The position numbers were made by a program, and so were the translations under genes. Shown here one piece after another: positions 5,485 to 8,564 of a stretch of DNA of 8,564 nt; within the stretch, counting starts at the first letter, position 1, and every line of letters starts with the position of its first letter. Under the pieces are notes generated by a model. That model searched no databases and had not been told where the DNA came from. It saw only the letters and a list, made by a program, of their open reading frames with translations. Source of the DNA: Firmicutes bacterium UBA1065 (GTDB lineage: Bacteria; Bacillota; Clostridia; Tissierellales; Sedimentibacteraceae). The stretch covers positions 1 through 8,564 of the forward strand of contig DCDC01000176.1 in assembly GCA_002316225.1 (NCBI GenBank), read 5' to 3'.

Positions 5485-6390
5485 ATGGAGCTTAAAAATT
5501 TCAAGGAATTAATAGAAAAGGTCCAAAAACACGATTCAGTAAAGCGGGTAGCCGTTGCAGCAGCCCATGATGAACACACCTTGGAGGCTGTGTTTAAGGC
5601 TGCCGGAGACAGGCTGGTTGAACCCGTATTGGTAGGAAATAAGGAAAAAACAGAAGAAATACTAAAAAAACTCAATGTTGAATATGAACCAATCAGTATC
5701 ATAAACACGGAAAGCGATAAGGAATCGGCAGAAAAAACCGTTGAACTGATACATGAAAACAAGGCAGACTTCATAATGAAAGGAAAGCTCCAGACTGCGG
5801 ATTTGCTGAAAGCAGTTGTAGACAAAGAAAAGGGCTTAAGGACAGGCAATGTGATTTCACACGTTGCAATTTTGGAAATACCGGCTTACCACAAGCTGCT
5901 TGCGGTTACGGACGGGGGCATGGTTATGTACCCCAATGTTGATGAGAAAAAGCAGATACTTGAAAATGCCGTCAATGTATTCCTGGCAATGGGTTATGAA
6001 TGTCCCAAGGTTGCGGTCCTGGCAGCCGTTGAAACCGTAAATCCCAAAATGCAGGAAACCCTTGACGCCGATACCCTTAAGAAAATGAATCAAGCAGGAG
6101 AAATCAAGAACTGTATGGTTGAAGGACCGATTTCATTTGATTTGACCTTCAACAAGGAATCCGCGGAAATTAAGGGTTACTCCAGCCCTGTTACCGGAGA
6201 GGCGGATATTTTGCTTGTTCCCAATATAACGACAGGAAATATAATGAGCAAGGCCCTGATAGAAATGGCAGGCGCGACCATGGCAGGCATGGTGGTTGGA
6301 GCCAAGGTACCAATAGTTCTGACATCAAGGGGAGCTTCATCTGAGGAAAAGTATTTATCCTTGGTATTATCAGCCTCGGCTGTGAAATAA
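5485..6390 (+). CDS. ptb: phosphate butyryltransferase
   Basis: A 301-residue cytosolic enzyme converting butyryl-CoA (or a branched acyl-CoA) plus phosphate to acyl phosphate and CoA, normally followed by butyrate kinase to make ATP. Length equals that of clostridial Ptb. Family motifs seen are FIMKGKLQT (96-104), VTDGGMVMYPN (141-151), a conserved EGPISFDL (213-220), NITTGNIM (247-254) and the C-terminal LTSRGASSEEK (279-289). ATG 5485 has GGGGAGG six bases upstream; an in-frame TTG at 5470 merely overlaps that site and is rejected. No buk or other butyrate gene adjoins it, which is unusual because ptb-buk is normally an operon. Related acetyl-transferases share the fold, so substrate range is inferred. 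It can be transcribed from its own promoter and perhaps by readthrough from the metal operon. Confidence 0.9.
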   Translation: MELKNFKELIEKVQKHDSVKRVAVAAAHDEHTLEAVFKAAGDRLVEPVLVGNKEKTEEILKKLNVEYEPISIINTESDKESAEKTVELIHENKADFIMKGKLQTADLLKAVVDKEKGLRTGNVISHVAILEIPAYHKLLAVTDGGMVMYPNVDEKKQILENAVNVFLAMGYECPKVAVLAAVETVNPKMQETLDADTLKKMNQAGEIKNCMVEGPISFDLTFNKESAEIKGYSSPVTGEADILLVPNITTGNIMSKALIEMAGATMAGMVVGAKVPIVLTSRGASSEEKYLSLVLSASAVK

Positions 6391-6395
6391 AAAAT

Positions 6396-6415
6396 AGGGG
6401 GACCTTTGGTCCCCT
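6396..6415 (-). terminator. terminator hairpin copy 1 (serves the CBS gene on the minus strand)
   Basis: GGGGGACCTTTGGTCCCC at 6397-6414 forms a 7-bp GC-rich stem (6398-6404 with 6408-6414) and a TTT loop. On the + strand no T-run follows (TCAGACTG). On the minus strand it is followed by TATTTTTTATTTC, the pattern of an intrinsic terminator for the CBS-domain gene. It starts seven bases after the ptb stop. Confidence 0.75.
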
Positions 6416-6443
6416 CAGACTGTTGGCAAAGCAAAAAATACAT

Positions 6444-6535
6444 TGTCATTCTGAAGGCGAAGCCTGAAGAATCTTATGTTTCCAATACTGATGAGATCCT
6501 TCGCTAAAGCTCAGGATGACATAAGAGGGTTTGTA
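6444..6535. repeat. dispersed palindromic repeat, locus 4 (between duplicated terminator hairpins)
   Basis: The left arm is TGTCATTCTGAAGG to GAAGAATCTTATG (6444-6479) and the right arm GAGATCCTTCGCT to GCTCAGGATGACATAA (6493-6524), in inverted orientation. The tail GGTTTGTA (6528-6535) is the same as that ending locus 1. Both flanks carry the same terminator hairpin. Transcripts from ptb and from the CBS gene should both run through it before stopping. Confidence 0.85.
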
Positions 6536-6543
6536 ATTAACCT

Positions 6544-6567
6544 GGGGGACCTTTGGTCCCCCTTTTT
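6544..6567 (+). terminator. terminator hairpin copy 2 (serves ptb on the + strand)
   Basis: GGGGGACC (6544-6551) pairs with GGTCCCCC (6555-6562) across a TTT loop and is followed by TTTTT (6563-6567), a standard intrinsic terminator for ptb. Read on the minus strand, no T-run follows. Its 18-bp core is identical to copy 1. It abuts the stop codon of the CBS-domain gene. Confidence 0.8.
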
Positions 6568-6994
6568 AACTGAACCTGTTTGCCGCTGGCTTTGAAATAT
6601 TTTTAAGAGCTATTCCGGCATCCCTCTGCAGCTTGGGCTCGACGGAAAGATCCCCTAGGGAAACCATCCCAACAAGGGTGTTGTTTTCAACAATCGGAAG
6701 CCTCCTGATCTGATTTTCGCTCATTAATCTTACAGCATCATCAACATCCATATCGGGAGTTCCTACTACAGGATTTGCTGTCATTACTTTTTTTACCTGT
6801 ATATAACCGTCGTCACCGACAGATACAGCTCTAATGGCAATGTCCCTGTCCGTTATTATTCCTATAACGCTGTTTTGCGCGCATACGGGTATTGAGCCCA
6901 CATTGTATGTTTTCATCAGTTTCGCTGCTTTTTCAACCGTATCCTCCGCACTTACGCATGCAATTTCCCTTGACATAATGTCTCTTAATTTCAA
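6566..6994 (-). CDS. two-CBS-domain protein (YhcV-like)
   Basis: A 142-residue cytosolic protein made of a single CBS pair. CBS1 spans about residues 7-56 (KLRDIMS start, NVGSIPV, GIITDRD at 45-51) and CBS2 about 68-118 (VMTANPV, QIRRLPIV, GMVSLGD). Such pairs usually bind adenine nucleotides, and the DRD of CBS1 is a typical ribose/phosphate contact. It resembles B. subtilis YhcV as I recall that sequence. No effector domain is attached, so its target is unknown. A GTG at 7003 is part of the Shine-Dalgarno sequence GGAGGTG. The likely start is TTG 6994, eight bases after GGAGG, giving the usual MKLRDIMS beginning. The gene is divergent from the rubrerythrin-like gene across about 127 bp in which I see no convincing promoter. 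Confidence 0.88.
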   Translation of the reverse strand: MKLRDIMSREIACVSAEDTVEKAAKLMKTYNVGSIPVCAQNSVIGIITDRDIAIRAVSVGDDGYIQVKKVMTANPVVGTPDMDVDDAVRLMSENQIRRLPIVENNTLVGMVSLGDLSVEPKLQRDAGIALKNISKPAANRFS

Positions 6995-7000
6995 AATAAT

Positions 7001-7007
7001 CACCTCC
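7001..7007 (-). promoter_or_regulatory. ribosome binding site pointing to a TTG start for the CBS gene
   Basis: GGAGGTG on the minus strand is eight bases (from GGAGG) before TTG 6994-6992. The in-frame GTG (7003-7001) lies inside the site, so it is unlikely to be the start. Confidence 0.7.
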
Positions 7008-7121
7008 GGTTATATGTTTACCTTTATTCTTTCTTGTATACGGACTAAATATTTAATAATTGCTGTTTAAGAGCTTAATTCAATGGGTAATAGTATTAAA
7101 ACATTAATAGGAGGTTACGTT

Positions 7122-7613
7122 ATGAGTACTGTAAAATGGAACGGAAAAAATTTACTTAAAACCATTGCCGAAAACGAGACATCAGCAACCAAGCTGTACA
7201 GGGCTATTGCAAGCGAAGCGAGAATAGGGGAGCAATTCTTTGAAATGCTGGCCAAGGATGAAGAGAGGCACGAAAAGATTTATAATGCATTATTAAGAGA
7301 ATTTTCGGAAAAAATGGACCTGGAATTAGAGCAGGCCGATGCGGAATATATTGATTTGCTGGTTGAAAGCAATGTTTTGTTTGATGACGAACTTATTGAA
7401 AAGGCAAAGAAAATATTCACCAAAGCCCAAATATTCGATATAGCCGAGAGAGCGGAAAGAGATGCGGTTTTGTTTGTAACGGAATTGCAAAGGCTGTATC
7501 CTGATTTGGCAAAAGAAGAAATGGCAATAATATTAAAGGAAGAACAAGCCCACTTGAAGAAGGTACTTGAAAGGAAAAAAGAGAGTCAGCCCATGTTCGG
7601 AAGAGGCATGTAA
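7122..7613 (+). CDS. rubrerythrin-like diiron (ferritin-like) protein without rubredoxin domain
   Basis: A 163-residue, helical, cytosolic protein of the ferritin-like superfamily. It has the expected four-helix pattern of carboxylate and His ligands: E19 in helix A (ENETSATKLY), E47-x-x-H50 in helix B (DEERHEKIY), E112 in helix C (AERAERDAVLFV) and E141-x-x-H144 in helix D (KEEQAHLKKV). Rubrerythrins use such a site to reduce peroxide in anaerobes. Here the C-terminal rubredoxin [Fe(SCys)4] domain is absent and the protein has no cysteine, so electrons must come from a separate partner. AGGAGG at 7109-7114, seven bases before ATG 7122, sets the start; ATG 7083 lacks a site. The tail FGRGM is short and Gly-rich. 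It is monocistronic with a strong terminator. Peroxidase activity is inferred from the family. Confidence 0.85.
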   Translation: MSTVKWNGKNLLKTIAENETSATKLYRAIASEARIGEQFFEMLAKDEERHEKIYNALLREFSEKMDLELEQADAEYIDLLVESNVLFDDELIEKAKKIFTKAQIFDIAERAERDAVLFVTELQRLYPDLAKEEMAIILKEEQAHLKKVLERKKESQPMFGRGM

Positions 7614-7642
7614 GGGTCGGGAAAAAGCATAAAATTACAAAT

Positions 7643-7669
7643 GTGTCCGATGTTTCGGGCACTTTTTTT
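7643..7669 (+). terminator. terminator of the rubrerythrin-like gene
   Basis: GTGTCCGA (7643-7650) pairs with TCGGGCAC (7655-7662), with one G-T pair and a 4-nt loop, followed by seven Ts. It begins 30 bases after the stop. Confidence 0.9.
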
Positions 7670-7718
7670 ATTGGCAAGTGAAAGCCTTAAATATGCAAAA
7701 AATTTGGGAGAAGAAATC

Positions 7719-7747
7719 TTGTATGAAGATGTTATATACAATATAAT
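7719..7747 (+). promoter_or_regulatory. promoter of the DUF71 gene
   Basis: The -35 is TTGTAT (7719-7724) and the -10 TATAAT (7742-7747), with an optimal 17-bp spacer. It lies about 35 bp before the start codon, after the upstream terminator, so the gene is its own unit. Confidence 0.7.
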
Positions 7748-7781
7748 GAAAAAAGAACATTAACCATAAGGGAGCTATGAT

Positions 7782-8435
7782 ATGTCGGATAAAAATTGTT
7801 TTGTTTCATGGTCCGGGGGCAAGGATTCCTGCCTGGCTTTATATAAGGCAAAGGAAATGGGCTACAAACCCATAAAGCTCTTTACCATGTTTGGTATGGA
7901 AGGAATCAGTTCCTCCCACAGGATAAAGGAAGAAATAATAAAAGCCCAGGCTCAGGCCATAGGTATTGATCACCTTATCGGAAAAGCAGCCTATGATGAA
8001 TATGAAAAGGTATTCGTGTCCATGCTGAAAAGCTTTAAAGACCAGGGTATTAATTACGGTATATTCGGGGACATAGACCTGGATGAACACAGGCAGTGGG
8101 AAGAAAGAGTCTGCCGGTCCGCATCAATGGAAGCAGTCCTTCCTCTTTGGAAAAGAAACCGGAAAGACTTGGTAAGGGAATTCATTACACTTGGTTTTAA
8201 AGCAAAAATAGTTCTGGTAAACACAAGTATGATGGGAACAAAATTTTTGGGTAAGGATTTAAGCATTAGCTTAATAGATGAAATTGAAAGGGCAGGAGCC
8301 GACCCCTGCGGGGAAAACGGCGAATACCATACCTTGGTATATGACGGTCCCTTATTCAAAAAACCCCTGGATATAAGATTCATTCCTGAAATAATTCCAG
8401 TCGAGGACAAGTGGGCCCAAATCATGATATACTAA
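7782..8435 (+). CDS. DUF71/COG2102 PP-loop ATP-binding protein (Dph6-related)
   Basis: A 217-residue cytosolic protein of the adenine-nucleotide alpha-hydrolase superfamily. The PP-loop SGGKDS is at residues 11-16. FGDIDLDEHRQWEERVC (95-111) and ADPCGENGEYHTLVYDGP (173-190) are the two family signatures. In archaea and eukaryotes the relative Dph6 amidates diphthine on EF-2. Bacteria lack diphthamide, and published comparative genomics of DUF71 proposed a bacterial subgroup in B12 salvage. The GDIDLDEHR version suggests that subgroup, but no cobamide gene is nearby, so function stays open. GGGAG lies seven bases before ATG, and length fits the family. The gene is flanked by its own promoter and terminator. 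Many databases would label it diphthine-ammonia ligase, probably wrongly. Confidence 0.85.
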   Translation: MSDKNCFVSWSGGKDSCLALYKAKEMGYKPIKLFTMFGMEGISSSHRIKEEIIKAQAQAIGIDHLIGKAAYDEYEKVFVSMLKSFKDQGINYGIFGDIDLDEHRQWEERVCRSASMEAVLPLWKRNRKDLVREFITLGFKAKIVLVNTSMMGTKFLGKDLSISLIDEIERAGADPCGENGEYHTLVYDGPLFKKPLDIRFIPEIIPVEDKWAQIMIY

Positions 8436-8454
8436 AGATGACATATATGATTAT

Positions 8455-8484
8455 AAAATCTCAATATTTTTATTGAGATTTTTT
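8455..8484 (+). terminator. terminator of the DUF71 gene
   Basis: AAAATCTCAATA (8455-8466) pairs perfectly with TATTGAGATTTT (8471-8482) across a TTTT loop, continuing into Ts. It starts 19 bases past the stop. The last 80 bases of the window are AT-rich, and I see no gene there. Confidence 0.85.
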
Positions 8485-8564
8485 GTTTATAATGTTAAAA
8501 TTTGGATATATAAGTAAAGTGATATTATTCTACTCATCTAACAAAATTTATTCAACAAGTCTAT

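Noticed and set aside
6177..6449. Minus-strand open frame across the end of ptb
   Set aside because: It is the reverse-strand shadow of ptb and runs through the terminator and into the repeat; no ribosome binding site or recognisable protein.
7034..7060. Promoter for the rubrerythrin-like gene (TTGTAT with AATAAT)
   Set aside because: The spacer would be only 15 bp and the alternatives match poorly; a promoter must be in this gap, but I cannot point to it.
1..8564. Defence system, toxin-antitoxin pair, prophage or CRISPR
   Set aside because: Both strands were read; all substantial genes belong to metabolic, redox, metal or unknown-function families, and no phage, nuclease or toxin signatures or regular spacer arrays are present.

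Overview
The window reads as chromosomal DNA of a low-GC, anaerobic Firmicute, most likely a clostridium. The grounds are AT-rich intergenic DNA, strong AGGAGG-type ribosome binding sites, extended -10 promoters, a phosphate butyryltransferase, a rubrerythrin-like diiron protein and a CadC-type repressor. This is inference from gene content; no rRNA or other phylogenetic marker is present. I see no tRNA, rRNA, CRISPR array, transposase or phage gene.

Layout. Bases 1-327 hold two small hairpins, a cluster of ATATTACA repeats and a promoter, followed by a flavin reductase-family gene (+). Next come two minus-strand genes, traX-like (membrane protein) and trxA (thioredoxin), each its own transcription unit: a terminator lies between them and a traX promoter sits just beyond it. 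A small acidic orphan gene (+) precedes a metal-resistance operon (+): a CadC-like repressor, a stand-alone HMA metal-binding protein and a P1B-type Zn/Cd/Pb-exporting ATPase without its own HMA domain. A perfect 20-bp inverted repeat covers the operon promoter. A ptb gene (+) follows at once, with a strong promoter whose -35 box is the last two codons of the ATPase gene. Convergent to ptb is a two-CBS-domain protein gene (-), divergent from a rubrerythrin-like gene (+). A DUF71/COG2102 PP-loop ATPase gene (+) with its own promoter and terminator ends the window.

A family of short palindromic repeats (unit about 28-34 bp, core ATCCTTCGCT...CTCAGGATGACA) occupies four intergenic loci: after the flavin reductase gene, in the traX leader, between trxA and the orphan gene, and between ptb and the CBS gene. 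At the last locus the repeat lies between two copies of one terminator hairpin. One copy keeps only the A-tract and the other only the T-tract, as if a bidirectional terminator had been split by insertion with duplication of the hairpin.

Functionally the genes are mostly separate small units: metal detoxification, thiol-disulphide and peroxide/oxygen protection (thioredoxin, rubrerythrin-like), butyryl/acyl-CoA energy metabolism (Ptb), adenylate sensing (CBS) and possibly cobamide salvage (DUF71). I did not find a clearly new multi-gene system. The most distinctive points are the split terminator, the repeat family, the double operator and the ATPase/HMA gene split.
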